Origin: Yoonia sp. F2084L
GTDB taxonomy: Bacteria; Pseudomonadota; Alphaproteobacteria; Rhodobacterales; Rhodobacteraceae
Assembly: GCF_023015625.1 (NCBI RefSeq)
Contig: NZ_JALKAH010000001.1
Coordinates: 310,001-374,000 of the forward strand
Reading direction: 5' to 3'
Length of the DNA: 64,000 nt
The notes beneath the pieces were generated by a model. The model was not told the origin of the DNA. It did not search any database and was given only the letters and a program-made list of their open reading frames with translations. The translations under genes were made by a program, and so were the position numbers. Below are positions 1 through 8,706 of this stretch, in pieces (the stretch's first letter is position 1; every line of letters starts with the position of its first letter).

Positions 1-33
1 CGTAACCAATCCAATTCTTGAGGAGTACGCCAG

Positions 34-450
34 ATGGCTGCACAAAATGGTAAGGACCTGTTGGTCAAAATTGATATGACCGGCGGCGGTATGTTTGAAA
101 CGGCTGCCGGGCTGCGCGCAACACGGATCAGTTTGAACGCTGAAACGGTGGATGTGACCAGTCTGGAAAGCACAGGAGGTTGGCGCGAGTTGCTGGGTGG
201 GGCTGGTGTGAAGACCGCCGCGATCTCGGGCTCTGGCGTCTTCAAGGACGAGGCGACGGATGAACGTGCGCGCCAGATTTTCTTTGATGGGGAAACGCCT
301 GATTTTCAGGTGATTGTCCCAGGGTTTGGCACGCTGCAAGGGCCATTTCAGATCACGTCTGTCGAGTACGCGGGATCGCATAATGGGGAGGCGACTTATG
401 AGTTGTCGCTGGCTTCCGCTGGTGCGCTGACCTTTGTGGCGTTGATCTGA
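34..450 (+). CDS. Gene transfer agent major tail (tube) protein, orfg9 type
   Basis: A 138-residue protein that should form the tail tube of a Rhodobacter capsulatus-type gene transfer agent particle. The call rests on the whole downstream order (chaperone-like genes, short tape measure, DUF2460, DUF2163, NlpC/P60, giant TIM-barrel protein), which is diagnostic of the GTA cluster, and on features of the protein: N-terminal MAAQNGKDLLVKID, a central VDVTSLES motif typical of phage tail tube TP901-1-like proteins, and a beta-rich glycine-containing sequence without membrane segments. A good ribosome site (GAGGAG) precedes the ATG. Capsid and terminase genes (orfg1-g8) are expected upstream, outside the window. 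Confidence 0.9.
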   Translation: MAAQNGKDLLVKIDMTGGGMFETAAGLRATRISLNAETVDVTSLESTGGWRELLGGAGVKTAAISGSGVFKDEATDERARQIFFDGETPDFQVIVPGFGTLQGPFQITSVEYAGSHNGEATYELSLASAGALTFVALI

Positions 451-764
451 TGGCGAACCCTTGGACTGGTGAAGTGGCGATTGTGATTGATGGGGTGTCC
501 CATGATTGCAAGCTGACGCTGGGTGCCCTTGCTGAATTGGAAGCGGCCCTTGGTGAGGGGTCATTGGTTGATCTTATTCGCCGGTTTGAGGGAGCGGCTT
601 TTTCGGGTGCTGATGTGATGGCTGTTGTTGTTGCGGGTTTGCGTGGTGGCGGATGGACGGGCACCGCAGCAGATCTGATGACGGCTGAGATTGCGGGTGG
701 TCCGGTCGGTGCGGCGCAGGCTGCCGCGTTGATGCTGGCGCGTGCGTTTGCGGTGCCGGAATAG
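450..764 (+). CDS. Gene transfer agent orfg10 family protein (probable tail chaperone)
   Basis: A 104-residue protein in the GTA orfg10 position. Its start codon shares one base with the stop of the tail tube gene (TGATG), so the two are translationally coupled. It begins MANPWTGEV and is followed by a short beta-strand region (residues 10-25) and then an Ala/Gly-rich helical part with LGALAELEAAL, typical of this family. Position between the tube protein and the tape measure matches the tail assembly chaperone of tailed phages. The exact role is inferred from synteny with RcGTA, not from catalytic residues. Confidence 0.85.
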   Translation: MANPWTGEVAIVIDGVSHDCKLTLGALAELEAALGEGSLVDLIRRFEGAAFSGADVMAVVVAGLRGGGWTGTAADLMTAEIAGGPVGAAQAAALMLARAFAVPE

Positions 765-767
765 CCG

Positions 768-962
768 ATGGACTGGGCAGGTTTGATGCAGAAGGGGTTG
801 CACCAGTTGCGCCTCACCCCCCGTGATTTCTGGGCGCTGACCCCGGCAGAGTTGCAGATCATATCGGGTGCGACCGGTGCGCAGGCCCCGATGCGCCGCT
901 CGCAGTTTGATGCTCTGCTGCGCGATTTTCCTGATGACGTGAAGGATGAAGATGATGGATGA
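768..962 (+). CDS. Gene transfer agent orfg10.1, phage tail assembly chaperone
   Basis: A 64-residue protein, three bases after orfg10. It contains MDWAGLMQKGLHQLRLTP followed by a 'FWALTPAEL' motif, the signature of the small rcc01693-like tail assembly chaperones of GTAs (the motif resembles the T-tail 'W..T..E' chaperone proteins of lambdoid phages). The last bases overlap the start of the tape measure gene, a common arrangement for tail chaperone pairs. No membrane segment or signal peptide. It probably coats the tape measure protein during tail assembly; this is inferred from the family. Confidence 0.85.
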   Translation: MDWAGLMQKGLHQLRLTPRDFWALTPAELQIISGATGAQAPMRRSQFDALLRDFPDDVKDEDDG

Positions 963-1614
963 CATCGACAAGATTGATGCGCTTGAAAGCGATGTAGGTG
1001 GGTTGGGAGACACGCTTGCTGATACCGCGGCAATGACGGCTGCATTTGAGGATCAGTTACGCTCTGTCCAGGGATCTTTGGGTGATACGACGCGTGACCT
1101 TGGCAATCTGCAACGCGGGTTTAGCCAAGGGTTGCGATCGGCTTTCGATGGGCTGGTCTTGGATGGTCAAAGCCTGACAGATGTGTTGGGTGGCTTAGCT
1201 GCGAAGATGGCTGACACGGCCTATGCGGCGGCGGTGAACCCGGTGACGAACCATCTTGGCGGGTTGCTGGCAGGTGGATTGAATTCAGCGATATCAGGCC
1301 TAATGCCCTTTGCTGATGGCGGGGCGTTTACCCAAGGCAGGGTTATGCCATTTGCCAAGGGCGGTGTTGTCAGCAGCCCCACAAGTTTTCCGATGCGCGG
1401 CGGCACTGGTCTTATGGGTGAAGCAGGCCCAGAGGCGATTATGCCGCTTGCCCGTGGTCCTGACGGCCGCTTGGGCGTGCGTGGCGCGGGCGGCGGGGCA
1501 GTCACAGTGAACATGAATATCACCACCCCGGATGTGCAGGGGTTCCAGCGCAGTCGCGGCCAGATCGCCGCACAGATGTCCCGTGTCTTGGGCCGTAGCG
1601 AACGCCATAGGTAG
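952..1614 (+). CDS. Gene transfer agent tail tape measure protein, orfg11 type
   Basis: About 220 residues, very short for a tape measure protein, as expected for the short GTA tail. The N-terminal third is helical (DIDKIDALESDV, repeated Leu/Asp pattern), the middle holds an FDGLVLDGQSLTDVL segment and the C-terminal part is Gly/Ala-rich with FADGGAFTQGRVMPFAKGG and GLMGEAGPEAIMPL motifs, which recur near the C termini of lambda-type tape measure proteins. Three in-frame ATGs lie at 946, 952 and 955; the AAGGA at 942-946 favours 952 or 955, and 952 is used here. The start overlaps the end of orfg10.1. Confidence 0.85.
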   Translation: MMDDIDKIDALESDVGGLGDTLADTAAMTAAFEDQLRSVQGSLGDTTRDLGNLQRGFSQGLRSAFDGLVLDGQSLTDVLGGLAAKMADTAYAAAVNPVTNHLGGLLAGGLNSAISGLMPFADGGAFTQGRVMPFAKGGVVSSPTSFPMRGGTGLMGEAGPEAIMPLARGPDGRLGVRGAGGGAVTVNMNITTPDVQGFQRSRGQIAAQMSRVLGRSERHR

Positions 1615-1622
1615 GAGCCGAT

Positions 1623-2255
1623 ATGACTTTCCATGATGTGAGATTCCCCGCGTCCTTAAGCTTTGGCGCGCTGGGTGGGCCGGAACGCCGGACCGAGATT
1701 GTGACGCTGGCGAATGGCTTTGAAGAGCGCAACACGCCATGGGCGCATGCTCGCCGTCGCTATGACGCGGGGATGGGGCTGCGGTCCTTGGACGATGTTG
1801 AAACGCTGATTGCTTTCTTTGAGGCCTGTCAGGGCCAGTTAATCGGCTTTCGTTGGAAGGATTGGAGCGACTATCAATCATGCCGCCCATCCTGTGCGGT
1901 TGACGCGTCCGATCAGTTGGTTGCCGTCGGTGATGAGGTGACTTCGGTGTTTCAGCTTTGCAAGACCTATCGGTCAGGCAATGCTGCCTATACCCGCCCG
2001 ATTGCCAAGCCTGTGCCGGGCTCTGTCCGTGTTGAGGTGGGCGGTGATGCCTTTCAGCAAGGCGTTGATTACGCGGTGGATTACGACAGTGGCCTGCTGA
2101 CCTTCACGAACCCACCCGACGCAGGTGCTGAGGTGCGTGCAGGGTTTGAATTTGACGTGCCCGTGCGCTTTGACACTGATGTGATCATGACCTCGGTTTC
2201 GAGCTTTCAGGCCGGCGAAGTGCCCAATGTGCCAGTCGTGGAGATCCGGCTATGA
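1623..2255 (+). CDS. Gene transfer agent distal tail protein, DUF2460 (orfg12 type)
   Basis: A 210-residue member of the DUF2460 family, the GTA distal tail protein that joins the tail tube to the baseplate hub. Typical elements are the N-terminal FHDVRFPASLSFGALGGPE, the RRYDAGMGLRSLDD segment, FRWKDWSDY near residue 80, and a beta-rich C-terminal half ending in VEIRL. It starts eight bases after the tape measure stop behind an AGGAG ribosome site and overlaps the next gene by four bases (ATGA). No oddities: full family length. Confidence 0.9.
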   Translation: MTFHDVRFPASLSFGALGGPERRTEIVTLANGFEERNTPWAHARRRYDAGMGLRSLDDVETLIAFFEACQGQLIGFRWKDWSDYQSCRPSCAVDASDQLVAVGDEVTSVFQLCKTYRSGNAAYTRPIAKPVPGSVRVEVGGDAFQQGVDYAVDYDSGLLTFTNPPDAGAEVRAGFEFDVPVRFDTDVIMTSVSSFQAGEVPNVPVVEIRL

Positions 2256-3136
2256 CCCAGTCTGCTTTGTTGGATCACCTGGGAACCGGAACCACACATG
2301 TCTGTCATTGCTGGTCTGTCAGACGGCGGGACGGGAGAGTGTTGGGATTTACCGACCATGACCGCCCGCTGGTCTTTGACGGGATCACATTTACGCCCGA
2401 AACCGGGCTGAGCGCCCGTGCGGTGGCAAGTGCCACCGGATTGTCTGTTGATAATACCGAAGCTGTTGGTGTGCTAAGCGCCGATGCCATCACGGAACCG
2501 GATATCCTGGCGGGGCGCTATGATGGCGCAACGGTGCTGACCTGGCTGGTGTGTTGGGATGACGTGGCGATCCGGCAGTTGCGCTTTCGCGGGACATTGG
2601 GTGAGATTACGCGTGCGGCAGGTGGGTTTCAGGCAGAATTGCTTGGCTTAACGGAAGCGCTGAACCAACCGCAGGGGCGTTCATACCTGAAGAAATGCAA
2701 TGCGATACTGGGTGACCAGCGCTGTCGCTTTGTGACGGATCACCCATCTTATGTGTTCGAGTATAATGTGACGGCACCGACCGACGGTCAGCGCTTTGCT
2801 GTGACGGGCAGCGACAGTTTTAATGCCGGTTGGTTTGAGGGTGGACAGCTTGAGGTTTTGAGCGGAGATGCTGTCGGTCTTAGCGGACTTATCAAGGCGG
2901 ATGTCGGCGGCACAGATGACCGTCAGGTGACGCTTTGGGTGCCGATTTCAGCGCCAATTGCTGTTGGTGATCGTCTGCGATTAACAGCAGGTTGCGACAA
3001 GCGTGCCGAAACCTGCCGCGAGAAGTTTGACAACTTTCTCAACTTTCAGGGGTTTCCCGACATTCCTGGCGATGACTGGCTGGTGAGTGTACCACGCTCG
3101 GACAAGCCCAGTAGCGGCGGGAGCCGGAGCCGATGA
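2252..3136 (+). CDS. Gene transfer agent baseplate hub protein, DUF2163 (orfg13 type)
   Basis: A 294-residue protein with the DUF2163 / phage BR0599 domain architecture. It carries HVCHCWSVRRRDGRVLGFTDHD at the N terminus, a central TEALNQPQGRSYLKKC segment, and a cysteine cluster (KCNAILGDQRC near residues 149-159; CDKRAETCREKF near 249-260). In the known RcGTA structure the orthologue is the hub protein and these cysteines bind an iron-sulfur cluster; the same Cys pattern is visible here. It is coupled by ATGA overlaps to genes on both sides. Confidence 0.9.
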   Translation: MTQSALLDHLGTGTTHVCHCWSVRRRDGRVLGFTDHDRPLVFDGITFTPETGLSARAVASATGLSVDNTEAVGVLSADAITEPDILAGRYDGATVLTWLVCWDDVAIRQLRFRGTLGEITRAAGGFQAELLGLTEALNQPQGRSYLKKCNAILGDQRCRFVTDHPSYVFEYNVTAPTDGQRFAVTGSDSFNAGWFEGGQLEVLSGDAVGLSGLIKADVGGTDDRQVTLWVPISAPIAVGDRLRLTAGCDKRAETCREKFDNFLNFQGFPDIPGDDWLVSVPRSDKPSSGGSRSR

Positions 3137-3564
3137 GCGCGGATGTCGTTGCACTTGCCCGCGGTTGGATTGGCACGCCGTATTTGCATCAGGCCTCGGT
3201 CAAGGGTGTGGGATGCGACTGTCTTGGTTTGCTGCGGGGTGTCTGGCGCGAGGTTCACGGCGCAGAACCCGAGCAGATCCCGGCCTATACCGCTGATTGG
3301 TCAGAGCCGCAGGGGCAGGAGCTGTTAATGGATGCCGCATTGCGACATTTGCACCCTGTCGGGGATGCTCCGCTGGTTGCGGGGCAGGTGCTTTTGTTCC
3401 GTATGCGCAAAGGTGCCGTGGCCAAGCATGTGGGTATTTTGGCCTCTGCTGATGCCACCCCGAGTTTCATTCACGCCTATTCCGGTCACGGTGTGGTGCA
3501 AAGCCCGCTGTCTGCCCCTTGGCGCAGGCGTATTACGGCACGTTTTGCTTTTCAAAAAGGATAG
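3133..3564 (+). CDS. Gene transfer agent NlpC/P60 cell wall peptidase (orfg14 type)
   Basis: A 143-residue NlpC/P60 family peptidase. The catalytic cysteine lies in VGCDCLGLLRG (near residue 29) and the catalytic histidine in AKHVGILA (near residue 97), in the order and spacing usual for the family. In RcGTA the orthologue sits in the baseplate and opens peptidoglycan during DNA delivery. It overlaps the hub gene by four bases and ends six bases before the giant host-contact protein. No signal peptide, consistent with assembly into a particle in the cytoplasm. Confidence 0.92.
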   Translation: MSADVVALARGWIGTPYLHQASVKGVGCDCLGLLRGVWREVHGAEPEQIPAYTADWSEPQGQELLMDAALRHLHPVGDAPLVAGQVLLFRMRKGAVAKHVGILASADATPSFIHAYSGHGVVQSPLSAPWRRRITARFAFQKG

Positions 3565-3570
3565 TTTCTG

Positions 3571-6500
3571 ATGGCGACAATTGCACTTTCTGCGGCTGGA
3601 ATGGCGTTTGGTGGGTCGATTGGTGGCTCGATCCTGGGGCTGTCGATGGCTACGATTGGCCGTGCGGCTGGTGCCGCTATCGGGCGCCGCATTGATCAGC
3701 AACTGATGGGGTCCGGCAGTGAACCGGTTGAAACTGGGCGCATTGATCGCTTTCGGGTCACCGGCGCGAATGAGGGCGCCGACATCCAGCAAGTCTATGG
3801 CCGGATGCGTGTGGCCGGGCAGGTGATCTGGGCGTCGCAGTTTCAGGAAAACAGCGCAACATCAGGCGGGGGCAAGGGCAGTTCGTCTGCGCAGCCGACC
3901 ACGACGACTTACTCCTATTCGGTCAGCCTTGCCGTTGCCCTTTGCGAAGGCGTAATCAGTCGTGTTGGACGGGTTTGGGCCGATGGCGAGGAGATCTCGC
4001 CTGAAAACCTGAATATGCGTGTTTATGCTGGAACGGCAGACCAACTCCCCGATCCAAAGATTGCGGTGCTTGAGGGGGCAGAGAATACGCCTGCCTATCG
4101 CGGAACTGCTTATGTTGTATTAGAAGACTTGGCCTTGGGCCAGTTTGGCAATCGTATCCCGCAATTGACATTTGAGGTGATGCGCGCGGCACCTGATGTG
4201 GGCATGGAGCTGGCGCAGAGGATTACCGGAACGGCGCTGATGACCGGGACCGGTGAGTATGCTTTGGCCACGTCGCAGGTGTACCAGTCTAAGGGATTTG
4301 GCAGCCGTTCGGCTGTCAATACGAACTCGCCCGTGGGCGGCAGTGATTTCACCGCGTCCATGGATGCGATGCAGGGTGATTTGCCTGCCTGTGGGTCCGT
4401 TGTTTTGCCGGTGGCATGGTTTGGTGATGATCTGCGCTGCGGCGACTGCACTGTCATGCCCAAAGTCACCCAAGGGGGTGCCGATGCCCCCGCGATGCCG
4501 TGGCGTGTCTCAAGCGTGCTACGCAGCGTTGCGGACACCGTGGCGCAGATTGATGATGCGCCCGCCTATGACGGTACGCCCGCTGATGCCGCTGTGATCG
4601 AGGCGATTACAGATTTGCATGCGCGAGGGCTTGAGACTGTATTCTACCCGCTGATGTTGATGGAACAGATCGAGGGCAATGCGTTGCCTGATCCATGGAT
4701 CGACGTGCAGGGTCAGCCCATCCTGCCGTGGCGCGGCAGGGTTACGACGTCGCGTGCGCCGGGGGTTGATGGCACGCCAGACGGCACATCTGTAGCCGCT
4801 GCAGAGGTTGCCGCGTTTTTGGGGTCCGCAGCGATTGCGGATTTTTCGATTTCTGGCAGCGTTGTGAGCTACAACGGACCGACAGATTGGGGCTATCGCC
4901 GCTTTATTCTGCACTATGCCAATGTTTGTGCGGCAGCCGGGGGGGTCTCGGCCTTTTGCCTTGGATCGCAAATGGTCGGGCTGACGCAGGTGCGCGGGCC
5001 TGGTAACAGCTTTCCTTTTGTCGATGCGCTGCGGGCCCTGGCGGGCGACGTACGCACGATCCTTGGACCGGATTGCAAGATCAGCTATGCGGCGGATTGG
5101 ACCGAATACCACGGCCACACCCCGACGGGCACGCAGGACAAGTTCTTTCATCTTGATCCGCTTTGGGCGGATCCCGACATCGACTTTGTGGCGATTGACA
5201 ACTTCATGCCGCTGGCTGACTGGCGCGACACTGATGACCACTTGGATGCGCAGGCCGGGTCGATCTACAGCGCGGCCTATCTGAAAGGAAACGTCGCGGG
5301 TGGCGAAGGCTTTGACTGGTACTATACCACGCCAGAGGCGCGGGCCGCGCAGCGGCGGACAGCGATTACCGATCCACATGATGAGCCTTGGCTGTGGCAG
5401 CAAAAGGCATTTGCCGATTGGTGGCGCAATCCGCATCACCAGCGCGTTGGCGGGGTTCGCGATGTGACAGCAACGGCTTGGGTGCCAGAAAGCAAGCCGC
5501 TTTGGTTCACGACCCTTGGATGTCCTGCCATTGATAAAGCGGCCAATCGGCCCGGGCGGATCCTTGATCCGCGCTCTGACGATGCTGTGCTGCCCGATCA
5601 GTCGACTGGCAATCGTGATGACATGATGCAAATGCAGTATCTGACGGCCGTTTTTGAGCACTTTGTTGAAAGCCAGAACAACCCGATGTCATCCCAATAC
5701 GCAGGGCGCATGCTTGCCACCGATCGAATGCACGTTTGGGGGTGGGACGCGCGGCCCTATCCATTCTGGCCCGGCAATCGCAGCCTTTGGGCTGATGGTA
5801 GTGACTATGCGCTGGGCCATTGGCTTAATGGTCGGGCGACGAACCGGTCTTTGGCATCGGTGGTTGCAGAGATTTGCGAGCGATCTGGTGTGCAGGATTA
5901 TGATGTTTCCGCTCTATTTGGCGTCGTGCGTGGCTACACCGTGAACGACGCAGGGACTGGGCGTGCGGCATTGCAGCCTTTGATGCTGGCCTATGGTTTT
6001 GACGCTGTCGAACGTGATGGCGTTCTGGTGTTTCGCGGACGCACAGGGGCCGTCGACCACCAATTGACCGACGACACGCTTGCCTTAAATACGGAAAGTG
6101 ATCAGTCGCTCGCGCTGACCCGTGCTGCCGCAGCCGAGATAACGGGTCGTGTTCAACTGGCCCACGTCCATGCGGATGGTGACTATGATGCGATCGCAGC
6201 CGAGATCGCCTTGCCTGATGAGGTGAGTTTCGCCACCACGCGGAGCGAGGTACCTTTGGTCCTGACCCGCGGCGAAGGTGAAAGAATCATCGCGCGTTGG
6301 CTGCAAGAGGCACGGATTGGCCGTGATACAGCCAGCTTTGCCGTGCCGCCGTCGCATCTGGATGTGGGTGCAGGCGATGTGGTGGAACTGGACACCAAGG
6401 GGCACAAAGGAACCTATCGGGTGGACCGGGTTGAGGACGCAGGCTTGCGCTTGATCGAAGCGACCCGGATTGAGCCTGAGGTTTACCGCCAGCAGATTAT

Positions 6501-7467
6501 GCCGGAAGAAGCCGTGGTGATGCAGCCTTTTGTAGGACCGGTGCCTGCCGAATTGGTCTTCATGGATTTGCCCTTGTTGACCGGCGATGAATTACCGCAT
6601 GCGCCCTATGTTGCCGTCTCTGGCCGTCCGTGGCCAGGCAGCATCGCGGTCTACGGAGCACCTCAGGATAGTGATTATGCCCTGCACCAGACCTTGAATG
6701 AGGCAGCGACGCTTGGCATGACGCAGACAGCTTTAGCCCGTGGACCTGTGGGTGTCTGGGACAGGCAAGCGGCGCTTGAAGTGGCCTTGGTCAACGGTGC
6801 TCTCAGCTCAGCGACCCAGGATGCTTTGCTCGCAGGCGCGAATACCATCGCGATTGGTGACGGTTCTGTGGACCAATGGGAAATCATGCAGTTCCAGAAC
6901 GCACTGCCGATTTCTGAACGTGGTTATGCGTTGACGGGGTTCTTGCGTGGGCAGGCAGGGACAGGGGGAATGATGCCTGATGTTTGGCCTGTCGGATCGC
7001 GTGTCGTGTTGATGAATACGGTGCCCACGCAGATCGTTCTACCGACAGCATCGCGTGGTAACCAGCGACACTTCCGTTTTGGCCCGGCCAAACAGCCGAT
7101 CACCGACCCAAGTTACCGTTATGAAGCCCACGCTTTTCAGGGCAACGGGTTGCGGCCTTATCCGGTGGTGCATTTGCGAACCAAGAGTATCGGCGGAGAT
7201 CTCGGCGTGTCGTGGATCAGGTCAAGCCGCATTGATGGCGGTCTTTGGGCGGATGGTGAAATTCCACTTGGCGAGGATAGTGAGGCTTATGTGCTGCGCA
7301 TCAGGCAAGGAGCGGCGATACGCCGTGAGGTGAATCTGACCAGCACCAACTGGACATATTCTGCCGCGGATCGGACAGCTGATGTTGGCAATACACCTTA
7401 CGTGCTTGAGGTCGCACAACTCTCTGATCGTTTTGGCGCCGGGCCGTTTGTCGGCGTGCAGCTTTAG
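3571..7467 (+). CDS. Gene transfer agent host-contact baseplate protein with TIM-barrel domain (orfg15 type)
   Basis: A 1298-residue protein, the GTA baseplate 'megatron' (rcc01698 type). The N-terminal ~45 residues are glycine-rich and hydrophobic (AAGMAFGGSIGGSILG), matching the membrane-piercing helix of the orthologue. Residues about 440-700 form the GTA TIM-barrel, glycoside-hydrolase-like domain (WGYRRFILHYANV ... DFVAIDNFMPLADW ... WFTTLGCPAIDKAANRP). A phage-tail_3-like domain follows around residues 760-930, and a beta-rich receptor-contact region ends the protein. It is intact, with no frameshift. Ribosome site AAGGATAG precedes the ATG. It probably contacts the recipient cell surface or capsule. 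Confidence 0.92.
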   Translation: MATIALSAAGMAFGGSIGGSILGLSMATIGRAAGAAIGRRIDQQLMGSGSEPVETGRIDRFRVTGANEGADIQQVYGRMRVAGQVIWASQFQENSATSGGGKGSSSAQPTTTTYSYSVSLAVALCEGVISRVGRVWADGEEISPENLNMRVYAGTADQLPDPKIAVLEGAENTPAYRGTAYVVLEDLALGQFGNRIPQLTFEVMRAAPDVGMELAQRITGTALMTGTGEYALATSQVYQSKGFGSRSAVNTNSPVGGSDFTASMDAMQGDLPACGSVVLPVAWFGDDLRCGDCTVMPKVTQGGADAPAMPWRVSSVLRSVADTVAQIDDAPAYDGTPADAAVIEAITDLHARGLETVFYPLMLMEQIEGNALPDPWIDVQGQPILPWRGRVTTSRAPGVDGTPDGTSVAAAEVAAFLGSAAIADFSISGSVVSYNGPTDWGYRRFILHYANVCAAAGGVSAFCLGSQMVGLTQVRGPGNSFPFVDALRALAGDVRTILGPDCKISYAADWTEYHGHTPTGTQDKFFHLDPLWADPDIDFVAIDNFMPLADWRDTDDHLDAQAGSIYSAAYLKGNVAGGEGFDWYYTTPEARAAQRRTAITDPHDEPWLWQQKAFADWWRNPHHQRVGGVRDVTATAWVPESKPLWFTTLGCPAIDKAANRPGRILDPRSDDAVLPDQSTGNRDDMMQMQYLTAVFEHFVESQNNPMSSQYAGRMLATDRMHVWGWDARPYPFWPGNRSLWADGSDYALGHWLNGRATNRSLASVVAEICERSGVQDYDVSALFGVVRGYTVNDAGTGRAALQPLMLAYGFDAVERDGVLVFRGRTGAVDHQLTDDTLALNTESDQSLALTRAAAAEITGRVQLAHVHADGDYDAIAAEIALPDEVSFATTRSEVPLVLTRGEGERIIARWLQEARIGRDTASFAVPPSHLDVGAGDVVELDTKGHKGTYRVDRVEDAGLRLIEATRIEPEVYRQQIMPEEAVVMQPFVGPVPAELVFMDLPLLTGDELPHAPYVAVSGRPWPGSIAVYGAPQDSDYALHQTLNEAATLGMTQTALARGPVGVWDRQAALEVALVNGALSSATQDALLAGANTIAIGDGSVDQWEIMQFQNALPISERGYALTGFLRGQAGTGGMMPDVWPVGSRVVLMNTVPTQIVLPTASRGNQRHFRFGPAKQPITDPSYRYEAHAFQGNGLRPYPVVHLRTKSIGGDLGVSWIRSSRIDGGLWADGEIPLGEDSEAYVLRIRQGAAIRREVNLTSTNWTYSAADRTADVGNTPYVLEVAQLSDRFGAGPFVGVQL

Positions 7468-7469
7468 CC

Positions 7470-7763
7470 ATGCGCCCAGTGCAACTAGCGGATATCGAGA
7501 TGGCCGCCCGGGTCTTGCTGGCGCATGATCCGGGTGACCGGGTGGGCATTATGGTAGGCTTGCTGCGCAAGGCCGATATCGCTGATCGCTATCGTAAGAA
7601 GACTGGGAAGCGACACCGAAGCTTTGGGTGCGGCACGCTGATGTCTGCGGCAGCAGGTTACCGCCAAGCGGGGCGACCGGCGCAAATCGGTCCCGAAACC
7701 CTATCTGCATTGCGCGTCGTTATCGAAGGCCTTCTTGCGGACCGCAGTGATCAAGATCTGTGA
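7470..7763 (+). CDS. Small conserved protein linked to the GTA cluster
   Basis: A 97-residue basic protein starting two bases after the orfg15 stop, so it is very likely cotranscribed with the GTA tail genes. It has MRPVQLADIEMAARVL at the N terminus, an Arg/Lys-rich centre (DRYRKKTGKRHRSFGCGTLMSAA) and a helical C terminus. It resembles a small uncharacterised family (I believe DUF7742) of Rhodobacteraceae; I cannot verify the family number. No membrane segment, signal peptide or catalytic motif is visible. Function unknown; a role as a regulator or chaperone for GTA production is only a guess from position. Confidence 0.7.
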   Translation: MRPVQLADIEMAARVLLAHDPGDRVGIMVGLLRKADIADRYRKKTGKRHRSFGCGTLMSAAAGYRQAGRPAQIGPETLSALRVVIEGLLADRSDQDL

Positions 7764-7842
7764 AATGAACCATCACAGGTTTGTTCTTGGCTTAGCGGCC
7801 CAATCTGATCTAAAGATAGGGTCCTAACCAAGCGAGGTACGT

Positions 7843-8655
7843 GTGATGGCACATCCACAACCAAGTCTGACAGAAATTGACCCGGTCTGGCATCGCATCT
7901 GCGAAGAGGCTGAAACAGCCATTGCGGATGAGCCTTTGATGGGGGGCTTGATCCATGCGGGCGTATTGCACCACCGGTCGTTCGAAAGGGCGCTGGCCTA
8001 CCGGATTTCGATGAAACTGGCATCGCCCGAGATGTCAGAGCAGATTTTGCGCGAGATTGCGGATCAGGCCTATGTCGCGGCGCCAGAACTGGTGTCAGCG
8101 GCTCGCGCCGATCTTGTGGCAATCTTTGACCGTGACCCGGCTTGCCATCGGTTCATGCAGCCACTGATCTTCTTCAAAGGTTTTCAAGCTGTGCAGGCCT
8201 ACCGTCTTGCTCATTGGCTTTTGAACAATGATCGTCGTGATCTGGCCTATTTCATCCAGATGCGCACAAGCGAGATGTTTGGCGTTGATATTCATCCCGC
8301 TGCGCGTATAGGGCAGGGGATTATGATTGACCATGCGCACTCGATTGTTGTGGGCGAGACTGCGGTTGTGGGCGATAATGTCTCGATGCTGCACTCGGTC
8401 ACGTTGGGCGGCACTGGCAAAGAAGACGATGATCGCCACCCCAAGATCGGCGATGGCGTGTTGATCGGTGCCGGTGCAAAAGTGCTGGGCAACATCAAGG
8501 TTGGGCATTGCAGCCGGATCGCTGCGGGGTCTGTGGTTCTGGAAGAGGTGCCACCAATGAAGACCGTCGCGGGGGTGCCAGCCAAGATTGTCGGTGAGGC
8601 AGGGTGTTCGCAGCCTTCGATCTCAATGGATCAGATACTGAAGACGTCGAAATAG
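7843..8655 (+). CDS. cysE: Serine O-acetyltransferase
   Basis: A 270-residue serine acetyltransferase, making O-acetylserine from serine and acetyl-CoA, the first step of cysteine synthesis. The N-terminal helical domain (residues 1-140, with DPVWHRICEEAE and FERALAYRISMKLA) is followed by the left-handed beta-helix with hexapeptide repeats. Catalytic-region residues are visible in DIHPAARIGQGIMIDHAH and VSMLHSVTLGGTG, the two histidine-containing motifs of CysE. Length is normal. It stands alone, convergent with the pyruvate dehydrogenase operon and separated from it by a hairpin at 8660-8685. ATG follows a GCGAGGTACGTG ribosome region. Confidence 0.95.
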   Translation: MMAHPQPSLTEIDPVWHRICEEAETAIADEPLMGGLIHAGVLHHRSFERALAYRISMKLASPEMSEQILREIADQAYVAAPELVSAARADLVAIFDRDPACHRFMQPLIFFKGFQAVQAYRLAHWLLNNDRRDLAYFIQMRTSEMFGVDIHPAARIGQGIMIDHAHSIVVGETAVVGDNVSMLHSVTLGGTGKEDDDRHPKIGDGVLIGAGAKVLGNIKVGHCSRIAAGSVVLEEVPPMKTVAGVPAKIVGEAGCSQPSISMDQILKTSK

Positions 8656-8659
8656 CAAA

Positions 8660-8685
8660 ACGGCGGCTCAGTGATGCGCCGCCGT
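8660..8685. terminator. Bidirectional terminator hairpin between cysE and pdhC
   Basis: Perfect 8-bp stem, ACGGCGGC at 8660-8667 and GCCGCCGT at 8678-8685, with a 10-base loop. It lies five bases after the cysE stop and 22 bases before the end of pdhC, between convergent genes. On the minus strand it is followed by TTTTG; on the plus strand by CCTTCGTTT. Confidence 0.7.
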
Positions 8686-8706
8686 CCTTCGTTTCTGAAA
8701 CCGTTT

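Noticed and set aside
4519-5661. Open frame of 380 codons on the minus strand
   Set aside because: Antisense to the GTA orfg15 gene, basic low-complexity translation, no family resemblance.
1-7763. Intact prophage
   Set aside because: Only structural tail genes of the RcGTA order are seen, with no integrase, repressor, lysis cassette or attachment site; it ends directly against cysE. The gene transfer agent reading fits better.
7758-7778. CRP-like site CTGTGA-N9-TCACAG before cysE
   Set aside because: The spacing is nine bases rather than six and one arm lies in the stop codon region of the small GTA-linked gene; probably chance.
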